From NCBI RefSeq assembly GCF_002237555.1, contig NZ_CP022540.1, positions 558,001 to 622,000 on the forward strand: a DNA stretch of 64,000 nt, given 5' to 3'. A model generated the notes under the pieces. The model did not search any database. It was not told the DNA's origin and worked only from the letters and a program-made list of their open reading frames with translations. A program made the position numbers and the translations under genes. This DNA comes from Antarctobacter heliothermus. GTDB lineage: Bacteria; Pseudomonadota; Alphaproteobacteria; Rhodobacterales; Rhodobacteraceae. Shown one piece after another: positions 46,301 to 54,509 of this stretch; the first letter of the stretch is position 1, and each line of letters begins with the position of its first letter.

Positions 46301-46522
46301 GACGGCGCGCGCCCACGAGATAGCAAGACCAACGATGTGATGGTGTGCCATTCAGCCGCAACGATCAGGACGCTCCGACGAATGTCCCGGGCGCCATTGC
46401 CCGCAAAGCAGATAGGAACCTGATCTGCGGATCCCATCAGGGCCAGCGGCAATGACCGCGTCAACAGGCCGGACACAAGACCGCTTCTGAACAGGTACAC
46501 GAGATCATTTACGACTTGCTAT
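46301..46522 (+). ncRNA. Candidate bridge/seeker RNA region of the IS1111-type element
   Basis: IS1111-group elements carry a guide RNA between the transposase stop and the right end, and this element has a 222-base noncoding stretch in that place. I did not resolve its secondary structure or guide loops, so this is a placement from family knowledge. Confidence 0.35.
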
Positions 46523-46567
46523 GCGGGAGCCATCCACACAGGATATTTGGCACCGCCCAAATAAGGG

Positions 46568-47656
46568 TCAGATCGCAACCGCCCGCCCGGTTGCCGCGCT
46601 TTCCTGCGCCGCCAGCCCGATGCGCACCGCCGCAATCCCGTCCGCCAATGTGACCTCAGGGCGACCCTCACCGCGCACCACGGCGTTAAACCGCTCGTGC
46701 TGGTAGTAGGTCGATCCGTTGTGATCGCCCGCCGCCAGCAGGGTCGGGTCGACTGGCACTTCGATCAGGCGCGGCCCTTTGGGCACCCGTGGCGAGACGA
46801 TCACCTGCGGCACCGGCGCGTCGCCCAGATGCACGGGCCAGAACCGCCCCGGCCCCGGCACCCGCGCCTCGATCTTGCCTGCCGGGCCCATGGCGCTAAT
46901 CTCTTCTTGATAGCGCGATCCTTCGGCGAACATACACAGCTCCAGCATCGCCCGCGCGCCACCTGCGAAATCTAGGATCACATAACCGTTGTCCCAGATG
47001 TCCGGCGCGCGACCGTCATAGGTTTCGTCCTTGTGGTTTACCGCCTGCCCCGCGCTGGCCATGACGCGCACCGGCTCATCCCGCAGGATCAGCCGCATCA
47101 GGTCAAAGAAGTGACAGCATTTCTCGACCAGCGTGCCGCCGCTGCGACTATTGAACCGGTTCCACGCGCCAACCTTGGGCAGAAACGGAAAGCGATGCTC
47201 ACGGATCGACAGCATGGCAATGCCGCCCGTCGCCTCCTGCGCCTCATCGCGCAAAAGCGCAATGGGCGGCATATAACGGTATTCCATCGCCACCCAGACC
47301 GGCGCGCCATAGCTGGCCGCAAAGTCGCGCAAGAACACCTCATCCTCGGGCGCGGTGAACAGCGGCTTTTCGCACAGGATCGGCAACGTGCGTGTCGCCG
47401 CGATCTGGCGCAGTTGCGGCACATGGCAGTCGTTCGGGCTGACAATGACCAGCGCATCCAGATCCTGCACCGCCAGCAGCGCCTCCAGCGTGTCGCAGAC
47501 CTGCGCCCCGCCGGCCAGTTTCGCAGCACTGACCGCCAGATCGCGCACCGGGTCCTGCACAGCCACCACCTGGCCATGCGGCAACAGGTTGATATTCTGG
47601 ATGTGCTCACAGCCCATCATACCGCAGCCGATGACACCGTAACGTACCATGCTCAT
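46568..47656 (-). CDS. Gfo/Idh/MocA family NAD-dependent enzyme (possible GH188-type sulfoquinovosidase)
   Basis: The 362-residue protein has an N-terminal Rossmann domain (RYGVIGCGMMGCEHIQNI), the family EKP motif (LCEKPLF) and the C-terminal alpha/beta domain (SGGTLVEKCCHFFDLMRLI, with a His-rich active-site loop). It starts inside the GntR stop (ATGA at 47653). The divergent operon looks like sulfoquinovose monooxygenase genes. Some Gfo/Idh-fold proteins are now known as NAD-dependent sulfoquinovosidases (family GH188), so this one could release sulfoquinovose from its glycosides. A simple sugar dehydrogenase is the alternative. Confidence 0.85.
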   Translation of the reverse strand: MSMVRYGVIGCGMMGCEHIQNINLLPHGQVVAVQDPVRDLAVSAAKLAGGAQVCDTLEALLAVQDLDALVIVSPNDCHVPQLRQIAATRTLPILCEKPLFTAPEDEVFLRDFAASYGAPVWVAMEYRYMPPIALLRDEAQEATGGIAMLSIREHRFPFLPKVGAWNRFNSRSGGTLVEKCCHFFDLMRLILRDEPVRVMASAGQAVNHKDETYDGRAPDIWDNGYVILDFAGGARAMLELCMFAEGSRYQEEISAMGPAGKIEARVPGPGRFWPVHLGDAPVPQVIVSPRVPKGPRLIEVPVDPTLLAAGDHNGSTYYQHERFNAVVRGEGRPEVTLADGIAAVRIGLAAQESAATGRAVAI

Positions 47657-48384
47657 GCCTTGCCGATCCTGTTGATGTAGATAACCGTCCCCGGATCGAA
47701 CCAGGTCCGCGAAAACTCGACGACGGCACCCGCGCTGTTGCGCGCGGTGCGTTCGACATAGCCCGCGATACTGCCCGCCTCGGGCGGAAAGCGCGCGTCG
47801 CGCCACTCTGGCACCGGCCCGATGGATACCTGATCCTCTGCCGACAGGATGACCAAACCCAGACGCTCACGGTAAAAGAGATACAGCGACTCCGACACGT
47901 CCTCTGCCGCGACCTCTGCGGCCTGCGCACCGTCCAGCCAGATCTCTTCCATCGCCGCCGGGACGCCCCCCAGAAACCTCAGTCGGCGAAACCGCCAACC
48001 CATCTTTGAGGGTCCGAATGCGGGCGCATCCGCCGGCTTCGGCAGACGGTCGACGCCTAGAAACTCTGCCGTGGGCAACCCGCCCCCGGCCTTCAGCTCC
48101 AACCGCAGCATCGAATAGATAGAGGCCACCCCGTCCCGCGCCCGGACATAATTTCCAGACCCTTGCACCCGGTCCAGCAGACCCTCGGCCGCCAGCGTCT
48201 CCAGCGCTTTGCGCAGGGTGCCGACCGCAATGCCCAACTGCTCTGCCATCTCGCGCTCAGGCGGCAGCCGTGCGCCATCCGCCAGCCGTCCGGCGGCAAT
48301 GTCACGGATCAGCATTTCGCTGATCTGGGCGTGCTTGGGCAACGCCGCCGAGGTCCGTCCCCGCGTCAAACCTGTCTCCTTCAC
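47653..48384 (-). CDS. GntR family regulator with UTRA domain
   Basis: The 243-residue protein has a GntR winged helix (LPPEREMAEQLGIAVGTLRKAL) and a UTRA ligand domain of HutC type (SMLRLELKAGG ... SAEDQVSIGPVPEW). It is divergent from the monooxygenase operon and cotranscribed with the Gfo/Idh gene. A 27-base AT-rich dyad lies between the two promoters (48411-48437), the natural operator. UTRA proteins bind small ligands such as sugars; here the inducer may be sulfoquinovose or an intermediate. Confidence 0.9.
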   Translation of the reverse strand: MKETGLTRGRTSAALPKHAQISEMLIRDIAAGRLADGARLPPEREMAEQLGIAVGTLRKALETLAAEGLLDRVQGSGNYVRARDGVASIYSMLRLELKAGGGLPTAEFLGVDRLPKPADAPAFGPSKMGWRFRRLRFLGGVPAAMEEIWLDGAQAAEVAAEDVSESLYLFYRERLGLVILSAEDQVSIGPVPEWRDARFPPEAGSIAGYVERTARNSAGAVVEFSRTWFDPGTVIYINRIGKA

Positions 48385-48410
48385 CGGGCGCCCAATATTC
48401 AGGCAAACCC

Positions 48411-48437
48411 AATTAATACACTATTGATGCATTAATT
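48411..48437. promoter_or_regulatory. Candidate GntR operator (AATTAAT-N13-ATTAATT)
   Basis: AATTAAT (48411-48417) and ATTAATT (48431-48437) are perfect complements, and the inner CA and TG also pair. It is the most AT-rich spot in the area and lies between the divergent gntR (48384) and monooxygenase (48497) starts. Confidence 0.65.
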
Positions 48438-48496
48438 CGCGAATGCTACGCAAGAAGAAATCGACGCCGAATCCGGCGCAGCCTGGGAGGCCCCGC

Positions 48497-49651
48497 ATGA
48501 CCGTCGTCCCCGTCACTTCCGCCGATCTGGACGCGTCCGAGATCAGCTGGTTCTCGGCGCTGTGCTCTGACGATTACCGTTTTCTCGGCGTCCCCGACGG
48601 CGCGCTGCGCTCTTCGTTCGAACATTGCCGCGACATCGTGCTGGAGGCCGAAAAACAGGGGTTCCGCAACATCCTTGCGCCCTCATCGTATCAGGTCGGG
48701 CAGGACACCCTGTCATTCGTCGCGGGCATGGCACCGCTGACCAGCACCATCAACATGCTCGGCGCGATCCGCTGCGGTGAGATGCATCCGATCATGCTGG
48801 CCCGCACCGTCGCCACGCTGGATCACATGCTCAAGGGGCGGCTGACGCTGAACGTCATCTCCTCCGACTTCCCCGGCGAAAAGGAAGACAGCAGCTACCG
48901 CTACCAACGCTCGCGCGAGGTGGTGCAGATCCTCAAACAGGCGTGGACACAGGATGAGATCAACTTTGAGGGTGAGATCTACAACTTCAAAGGCCTGACC
49001 ACAGACCCGGCCAAACCCTATCACACCGGCGGCCCCCTGCTGTACTTTGGCGGCTACTCTCCCGCAGCGCTGGACCTGTGCGGCGAACATTGCGACGTCT
49101 ACCTGATGTGGCCGGAACCCAAGGAGAACCTTGCCCAGCGCATGACAGACGTGAACGCGGTGGCCGAGCGCTATGGCCGTACGCTGGACTATGGCCTGCG
49201 CGTCCACATGATCGTCCGCGACACAGAGGCAGAGGCCCGCGAATACGCCGACAGCCTCGTGTCCAAACTCGACGACGAATACGGCACCCTGATCCGCGAC
49301 CGGGCCCATGACAGCGGTTCATTGGGCGTCTCGCACCAGTCCCGCGCCCGCGAACTGGCGGATAAATTCGGCTACGTCGAACCCAACCTCTGGACCGGCG
49401 TGGGCCGGGCGCGGTCGGGCTGTGGCGCGGCGCTGGTCGGCTCTGCCGATCAGGTGCTGTCCAAGATCGAAGACTACCGCAAGATGGGCATTCGCGCCTT
49501 TATCTTCTCGGGCTACCCGCACATTGATGAATGCAAACACTTCGGAAAACTGGTTATGCCAGAGCTGAAAACCTGTTCGCTGCCGCATGAATACGGCCGC
49601 GTCCCGAACCAAACACCGGCAACGCCGCTTGGCGTGGGAGAGCGTAAATAA
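48497..49651 (+). CDS. FMNH2-dependent monooxygenase, probable sulfoquinovose monooxygenase (SmoC-like)
   Basis: The 384-residue protein is a luciferase-like (SsuD/LLM) flavin monooxygenase. DYRFLGVPDGALRSSFEHC, LWTGVGRARSGCGAALVG and FSGYPHIDEC match, as I remember it, the sulfoquinovose monooxygenase SmoC of the sulfo-SMO pathway, which converts sulfoquinovose to 6-oxo-glucose and sulfite. I chose the ATG at 48497, which has GGGAGG upstream. It is coupled to the aldo/keto reductase by TAATG. A different alkanesulfonate monooxygenase is the main alternative. This name is not the polyol smo of 37440-43833. Confidence 0.88.
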   Translation: MTVVPVTSADLDASEISWFSALCSDDYRFLGVPDGALRSSFEHCRDIVLEAEKQGFRNILAPSSYQVGQDTLSFVAGMAPLTSTINMLGAIRCGEMHPIMLARTVATLDHMLKGRLTLNVISSDFPGEKEDSSYRYQRSREVVQILKQAWTQDEINFEGEIYNFKGLTTDPAKPYHTGGPLLYFGGYSPAALDLCGEHCDVYLMWPEPKENLAQRMTDVNAVAERYGRTLDYGLRVHMIVRDTEAEAREYADSLVSKLDDEYGTLIRDRAHDSGSLGVSHQSRARELADKFGYVEPNLWTGVGRARSGCGAALVGSADQVLSKIEDYRKMGIRAFIFSGYPHIDECKHFGKLVMPELKTCSLPHEYGRVPNQTPATPLGVGERK

Positions 49652-50535
49652 TGCAACGCGTAGACCTGCAAGAGGGGCTAAGTTTTAGCCGCATCGTTTA
49701 TGGCATGTGGCGTCTGGGCGACGATGCCGACACTTCCCCGGCCCACGTCCGCGCCAAGATCGACGCCTGCCTTGCGCAGGGCATCACCACACTGGATCAG
49801 GCCGACATCTACGGCGGATATGAGGCCGAAGAGGTGCTGGGAGCCGCTATGACGCCGGACCTGCGCAAAGAGGTCGAGATTGTCACCAAATGTGACATCG
49901 TCGCCCCTGTGGGCCGCTATGCCGACGCGCCGGTGAAATACTATGATACCAGCCGCGCGCACATCATGGCCTCGGTCGAACACTCTCTGCGCCTGATGAA
50001 AATCGAACAGATCGACCTGCTGCTGATCCACCGCCCCGACCCCATGATGGACCACCGCGAAACCGGGACCGCGCTGGATGAGGTCGTGGCCTCTGGCAAG
50101 GTCCGCGCCGTGGGGGTGTCCAACTTCAAGCTGCACGATTGGACGCTGCTGCAATCGGCGATGAAAACGCCGCTGGTCACAAACCAGATCGAACTCAGCC
50201 TGAGCGCGGTTGAGGCGTTCACCAACGGCGATCTGGCCTTTTTGCAGGAACGCGACATTGTTCCAATGGCATGGTCGCCACTGGGCGGCGGCGCACTGAT
50301 GAGCTCGAACACCGCGCTGACCATGGTCATGGACCGGATCGCCGCCAATCAGGGTGTCGACCGCGCCGCTGTCGCCGTCGCGTGGCTGTTGGCGCATCCG
50401 GCGGGCATCCTGCCGGTCATGGGCACCAACACGATTGAACGGATCAAGGGGTTTTCACGGGCATTTGACGTCGACATGACGCGCCAGCTCTGGTTTGAGC
50501 TCTATACGGCAGCACTGGGGAAAGAGGTTCCCTGA
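49651..50535 (+). CDS. Aldo/keto reductase, probable 6-oxo-glucose reductase (SmoB-like)
   Basis: The 294-residue protein has the AKR fold. DQADIYGGYEAEEVLG carries the active-site Tyr, and VTKC, LLLIHRPDPM (His), GVSNFKLHDW and SPLGGGAL are conserved. FSRIVYGMWRLGDDADTSPAHV and LPVMGTNTIERI resemble SmoB, which reduces 6-oxo-glucose to glucose with NADPH in sulfo-SMO, as I remember it. It overlaps the monooxygenase stop (TAATG) and the flavin reductase start (TGATG at 50533), so all three are coupled. Confidence 0.88.
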   Translation: MQRVDLQEGLSFSRIVYGMWRLGDDADTSPAHVRAKIDACLAQGITTLDQADIYGGYEAEEVLGAAMTPDLRKEVEIVTKCDIVAPVGRYADAPVKYYDTSRAHIMASVEHSLRLMKIEQIDLLLIHRPDPMMDHRETGTALDEVVASGKVRAVGVSNFKLHDWTLLQSAMKTPLVTNQIELSLSAVEAFTNGDLAFLQERDIVPMAWSPLGGGALMSSNTALTMVMDRIAANQGVDRAAVAVAWLLAHPAGILPVMGTNTIERIKGFSRAFDVDMTRQLWFELYTAALGKEVP

Positions 50536-51047
50536 TGATGGACGGAAACCGGAGCCACGCGATGCAGGAATTCGACCCCAGCGAAGACTCCCATGCCTTT
50601 CGCGCCGCTTTAGGCAGTTTTGCCACTGGCGTGACCGTGGTGACCACCTCGGGCCCCAATGGCCCCATCGGCATCACCGCATCCAGCTTTGCCAGTGTGT
50701 CGCTGGACCCGCCACTGGTGCTGTGGTCGCCGCAGAAATCCTCGCGCCGCTTTCCCACCTTCCGGGACGCGCAGCATTACGCGATCCACGTCCTTGATGG
50801 GCACCAAAAGGACATCTGCAACGGGTTCACCCGCGACGCCCATGCCTTTGACGGGGCCGATTGGGACACAGACGCCAATGGCGTGCCGCAACTTGCTGAT
50901 TGCCTTGCCCGGTTCGACTGTCGCCAAGAGGCGGTCCATGACGCGGGCGACCATGTGATAATTGTGGGTCGCGTGCTTGGCGCGGCCTTCCGGCCCGGTC
51001 TGCCCCTGTTGTTTCAGGGCGGTCGGTTCGTCAGCCTCAAGGGCTGA
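50535..51047 (+). CDS. Flavin reductase (partner of the monooxygenase)
   Basis: The 170-residue protein is a flavin reductase-like protein: FRAALGSFATGVTVVTT and GITASSFASVSLDPPLVL are the FMN-binding region, and DHVIIVGRV the C-terminal part. It supplies FMNH2 to the upstream monooxygenase (SmoA role). The first of two ATGs (50535, 50538) overlaps the reductase stop; a start near 50562 (MQEFDPSEDS) is also possible. Confidence 0.9.
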   Translation: MMDGNRSHAMQEFDPSEDSHAFRAALGSFATGVTVVTTSGPNGPIGITASSFASVSLDPPLVLWSPQKSSRRFPTFRDAQHYAIHVLDGHQKDICNGFTRDAHAFDGADWDTDANGVPQLADCLARFDCRQEAVHDAGDHVIIVGRVLGAAFRPGLPLLFQGGRFVSLKG

Positions 51048-51092
51048 CACCACTTAGGGACCGGGGCACCAAGATCCCGGCCAGAACGACAA

Positions 51093-51109
51093 GGGGCGCA
51101 TCACGCCCC
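51093..51109 (+). promoter_or_regulatory. Hairpin before the TRAP genes
   Basis: GGGGCG/CGCCCC around CATCA forms a stem between the flavin reductase stop and dctQ, followed by GTTTATGGGAGG, which holds the dctQ ribosome site. It may act as a weak terminator or processing site. Confidence 0.4.
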
Positions 51110-51127
51110 GTTTATGGGAGGAGCGCC

Positions 51128-51724
51128 ATGCCGGTGCTGCTGATACTGCTTTGGCCGCTGGAGCGGCTGAACACGGGTATTCTGTCCGTGGGCCGGGTGA
51201 TTGCAATGCTTGCGCTGGCGATCATGGTCTGCCTGATCCTTGGCCAGATCTTTTGGCGCTACGCGCTAAATGACGCGCCCAACTGGACAGAGGAAGGCGC
51301 GCGGTTCGGGATGCTCTGGCTGGTTGGCCTGATGGCCCCGCTGGCCTACCGGCAAGGGGGCTTTGTCGCCATCGACATGCTGGAACGCGCCCTTCCCCGG
51401 CTGTTGGCCGCGCTGCTAACGCTGGTCCTGCTGGCCATCTCCCTTTGGGTGCTGATCATCGCCTGGGACAAGGGTCTGAACAACCACGTCGACAGCCTGT
51501 CGGGCCGTGGTTGTTCGTCGTCCCTGCGCTGGCCCTTCGGGATCGAGATTGGCAAATGTAAGGCCAAGTTCGCCAACCAGTACCAGTACGCGGCGCTTTG
51601 GGTCGGGGTGAACCTGCTGATCCTCGTCAACGTCGAGTTGATCCTGCGCCAGTTCATCACCTTACTGGGCGGAGGCGACCGCCTGACCCGTCTCAGCACA
51701 GACGACATGGCGGGGGCCGACTGA
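51128..51724 (+). CDS. dctQ: TRAP transporter small permease (DctQ type)
   Basis: The 198-residue protein has four membrane segments and the DctQ core NWTEEGARFGMLWLVGLMAP. It carries an unusual insert at about 115-150 with Cys129 and Cys144 (SGRGCSSSLRWPFGIEIGKC), predicted periplasmic, not part of the usual DctQ. It is followed 1 base later by the large permease. It forms a TRAP importer with DctM and DctP. Confidence 0.88.
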   Translation: MPVLLILLWPLERLNTGILSVGRVIAMLALAIMVCLILGQIFWRYALNDAPNWTEEGARFGMLWLVGLMAPLAYRQGGFVAIDMLERALPRLLAALLTLVLLAISLWVLIIAWDKGLNNHVDSLSGRGCSSSLRWPFGIEIGKCKAKFANQYQYAALWVGVNLLILVNVELILRQFITLLGGGDRLTRLSTDDMAGAD

Positions 51725-51725
51725 C

Positions 51726-53294
51726 ATGCTGATCTGGTTCCTGCCCGTCTTCCTGATTCTCATCATGATCGGCCTGCCGGTGGTCTTTGCCCTGCTCGCC
51801 GCGCCCTTTGGCCTGCTGGTCATGGACGACCAATCGCGCCAACTCTCCGTCCTCTACCGCAACCTTTACAACGGCATGGACAGCTTTCCGCTGATGGCGC
51901 TGCCCTTCTTCATGCTGGCCGGTGAGGTCATGAACCGCGGCGGCATCACCATCCGCCTTGTGGAGTTTTCACAGGCCATCATGGGCCACCTGCGCGGCGG
52001 CCTCGCCCACGTCAACATCCTGTCCTCGATCCTCTTCGCGGGCCTGTCGGGCAGCGCGGTGGCGGATACCTCGGCGCTGGGGTCGACCCTGATCCCGGCG
52101 ATGGAGAAAAACGGATATACCCGCCGCTTTGCCGCCGCCATCACCGCCGCCTCTTCCGTCATCGGCCCGATCATCCCGCCCTCGGGCATCATGATCATCT
52201 ACGCCTATGTCATGGGCGAATCCGTCGCCGCCCTGTTCCTTGCGGGCATCGTGCCGGGCATCCTCGTGGGTGTCGGCCTGATGGTCATGGTCCGCCTCAT
52301 GGCCGACCGCTATGACCTGCCCAAGGCCGAACGCATCGTTCACCGCAACCAAACCATGAGCGTAGCCGAATACTGGGTCAGCTTCGTCCTTGTGCGCATC
52401 AACGTCGGTGGGTTGCTGATGGCGGTCTACGCTGGTCTCGCCGTCCCGCTCGGCCTCGCCAGCCTCGATGAGAACGGCGACAAACTGCACTCGCTGAACC
52501 GCTGGATCGTCTTCGCGCTGATGCTGGTGATCGCCCACGCGCTGATGATGTACTGGCGCCGCAACGTCGACCACGACTTCCGCATCATCTGCAAAAAGGC
52601 TGTCGCGCCGCTGCAAACCCCCATCATCATCCTCGGCGGCATCCTCATCGGCGTCATGACCCCGACAGAGGCCAGCGCCGTCGCCGTCGCCTATGCGCTG
52701 ATCATCAGCTTCCTCGTCCTGCGTTCGATGACCCTGCGCGATCTGGGTCAGGTGCTGTCGCGCTCTGCCCTGTCCACCTCTGCCGTCCTGCTGCTGGTCG
52801 GCGCGGCGGTGGCGTTCAAGACCGTGGTATCGCTGTCGCACGCGCCGCAAATCCTGACCGACATCATCCTTGGCCTGTCGGAAAACCCGCTGATCCTGCT
52901 GTTCCTCATCAACATCCTGCTGTTCATCGTCGGCATGTTCCTCGACGCAGGCCCCGCCATCATCATCCTCGGCCCCATCCTTGGCCCGATCTTCGTCGAA
53001 CTGGGCGTCCACCCCGTCCACTTCGCCATCATCATGAGCGTCAACCTCACCGTCGGGCTGGCCACGCCACCCATGGGGCTGGTGCTGTTCGTGGCCTCAA
53101 CGGTCAGCCGCGAAAAGGTCGAAACCATCGCACGGGCGATCCTGCCCTTCCTCGCCGTAGAAATCTTCGTGATCTTCCTGATCACCTACGTCCCCCAGAT
53201 CTCGATGACCGTCCCCTATCTGGCCGACTTCATCAAATGCCCACCGGACACCGGTTTCATGGCCTGCATCAGCCCCGAACCGCTATCCAAGTAA
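51726..53294 (+). CDS. dctM: TRAP transporter large permease (DctM type) with extra central segment
   Basis: The 522-residue protein is a DctM permease (LMALPFFMLAGEVMNRGGIT, VIGPIIPPSGIMIIYAYV, and TPTEASAVAVAYAL in the second half). It is about 90 residues longer than usual. An insert at about 205-290 carries two extra hydrophobic segments (SFVLVRINVGGLLMAVYAGL and WIVFALMLVIAHALMMYW) in place of the usual short central loop. The insert keeps the reading frame. It may define a distinct TRAP subtype, perhaps for a bulky anion. Confidence 0.9.
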   Translation: MLIWFLPVFLILIMIGLPVVFALLAAPFGLLVMDDQSRQLSVLYRNLYNGMDSFPLMALPFFMLAGEVMNRGGITIRLVEFSQAIMGHLRGGLAHVNILSSILFAGLSGSAVADTSALGSTLIPAMEKNGYTRRFAAAITAASSVIGPIIPPSGIMIIYAYVMGESVAALFLAGIVPGILVGVGLMVMVRLMADRYDLPKAERIVHRNQTMSVAEYWVSFVLVRINVGGLLMAVYAGLAVPLGLASLDENGDKLHSLNRWIVFALMLVIAHALMMYWRRNVDHDFRIICKKAVAPLQTPIIILGGILIGVMTPTEASAVAVAYALIISFLVLRSMTLRDLGQVLSRSALSTSAVLLLVGAAVAFKTVVSLSHAPQILTDIILGLSENPLILLFLINILLFIVGMFLDAGPAIIILGPILGPIFVELGVHPVHFAIIMSVNLTVGLATPPMGLVLFVASTVSREKVETIARAILPFLAVEIFVIFLITYVPQISMTVPYLADFIKCPPDTGFMACISPEPLSK

Positions 53295-53326
53295 CCAGAA
53301 ACGACAGCACCTAACGGGAGGTACTC

Positions 53327-54385
53327 ATGCTGAAACATCTCTTTGCCGCGGCGACGCTCGCGGCCACAACCCTGACCGGGGGCGCGGCCCTTGCGCAGGA
53401 TCCGATCAAACTGGTCGCCACCGCCAACTCGAACGAGGCGGATGAGGATTACGCCGGTCTCATCGTCTTCAAGGACTACGTCGAGGCGGCCTCCAACGGC
53501 GCCATCGAGGTCGAGATCTACATGGGCACCCAGCTGTGTTCCACCGGCGCGGAATGTATCGAGGGCGTGGCCGAAGGCTCCATCGACATCTACATCTCCA
53601 CCTCCGGTGGCGCTGCGGGCATCTTCCCCTATGTGCAGGTGCTCGACCTGCCTTACCTGATGGCCAATGACCGCGTCGCCGAACACGTCCTGTCCGGCGA
53701 TTTTGTCCGCACCATGCGCGACATGGCACTGGCAGACAGCGACGACACCGTGCGCCTGATGACCATCGGCAACACCGGCGGCTGGCGCAACTTTGCCAAC
53801 ACCAAGCGCCGCATCACCTCGCCCGCCGACATGGAAGGGCTGAAAATCCGCACCGTGGTCGCCGACCTGCCGCAGGAGCTGGTCAAGGCCCTTGGTGCTG
53901 CCCCCACCCCGATCCCGTGGCCCGAACTGTTCACCTCGTTCCAGACCGGCGTGGTTGATGGCTCCAAGAACGGCATCACCGACATCATGGGCATGAAATT
54001 CCCCGATGCGGGCCTGCAATACGTCACGCTGGACGGCCACGCCTACATGGGCGCGCTGTGGTGGATGAGCAACGAAAAGTTCATGGGGCTCGACCCGGCG
54101 ATGAAACGCGTCGTGGTTGATGGCTTCTACGCGCTGCAACAGGCCACCTTTGCCGCGCCCAAGCGTGGCGCGATTCAGGCCTATGCCGATTTCGTCGAAG
54201 GCGGCGGTGACATCTACGTCCCCTCGCCCGACGAAAAGGCAGCCTTTGCCGAGGCCGCCAAGCCGGTGCAGGACTGGTTCCGCGACAACGTCGACGGCGG
54301 CGGCAAGATCCTCGACGCCCTGATCGAGGCCGTCGACGCAGCCGAGGCCGACATCAACGCAGCCTACGACGCCGACCTGAACTGA
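53327..54385 (+). CDS. dctP: TRAP transporter substrate-binding protein (DctP type)
   Basis: The 352-residue protein has a signal peptide (MLKHLFAAATLAATTLTGGAALA) and the DctP fold. MEGLKIRTVVADLP holds the conserved Arg that binds a carboxylate in most TRAP proteins; here it could bind a sulfonate. FQTGVVDGSKNGITDIM is also family-typical. It follows dctM by 32 bases and ends the operon before a terminator. Its ligand is inferred to be sulfoquinovose or its glycerol glycoside. Confidence 0.9.
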   Translation: MLKHLFAAATLAATTLTGGAALAQDPIKLVATANSNEADEDYAGLIVFKDYVEAASNGAIEVEIYMGTQLCSTGAECIEGVAEGSIDIYISTSGGAAGIFPYVQVLDLPYLMANDRVAEHVLSGDFVRTMRDMALADSDDTVRLMTIGNTGGWRNFANTKRRITSPADMEGLKIRTVVADLPQELVKALGAAPTPIPWPELFTSFQTGVVDGSKNGITDIMGMKFPDAGLQYVTLDGHAYMGALWWMSNEKFMGLDPAMKRVVVDGFYALQQATFAAPKRGAIQAYADFVEGGGDIYVPSPDEKAAFAEAAKPVQDWFRDNVDGGGKILDALIEAVDAAEADINAAYDADLN

Positions 54386-54406
54386 TCGCGGCAACAGTTA
54401 CGACCG

Positions 54407-54440
54407 AAAGGCCGGGGGCGTGATGCCTCCGGCCTTTTGC
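54407..54440 (+). terminator. Terminator of the monooxygenase/TRAP operon
   Basis: AAAGGCCGG-GGC pairs with GCC-CCGGCCTTT around GTGAT, followed by TTTTGCGTTTT. It lies 22 bases after dctP, and nothing else is seen in the gap. Confidence 0.85.
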
Positions 54441-54509
54441 GTTTTGGGGCGCCGAGTTCTGCTCGCCCGGCTCATGTTGTAAAAGGCGGCTTTGAGCCCT
54501 TGTTGACCG

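Larger units (their letters stand above)
45200..46536 (+). mobile_element. IS110-family (IS1111-type) insertion sequence
   Basis: The element is bounded by a perfect 14-bp inverted repeat: TGGATGGCTCCCGC at 45200-45213 and its complement at 46523-46536. Subterminal repeats of this kind mark the IS1111 group of IS110; true ends may lie a few bases outside. It contains one transposase gene, which is frameshifted, and about 220 noncoding bases after it. It sits between the smo regulator and the Gfo/Idh gene and interrupts no clear gene. No target-site duplication is expected for IS110, and none was seen. Confidence 0.85.

Noticed and set aside
51969..53021. Asp/Gly/His-rich minus-strand frame opposite dctM
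   Set aside because: The composition is what antisense reading of a hydrophobic membrane gene gives, so it is not a gene.
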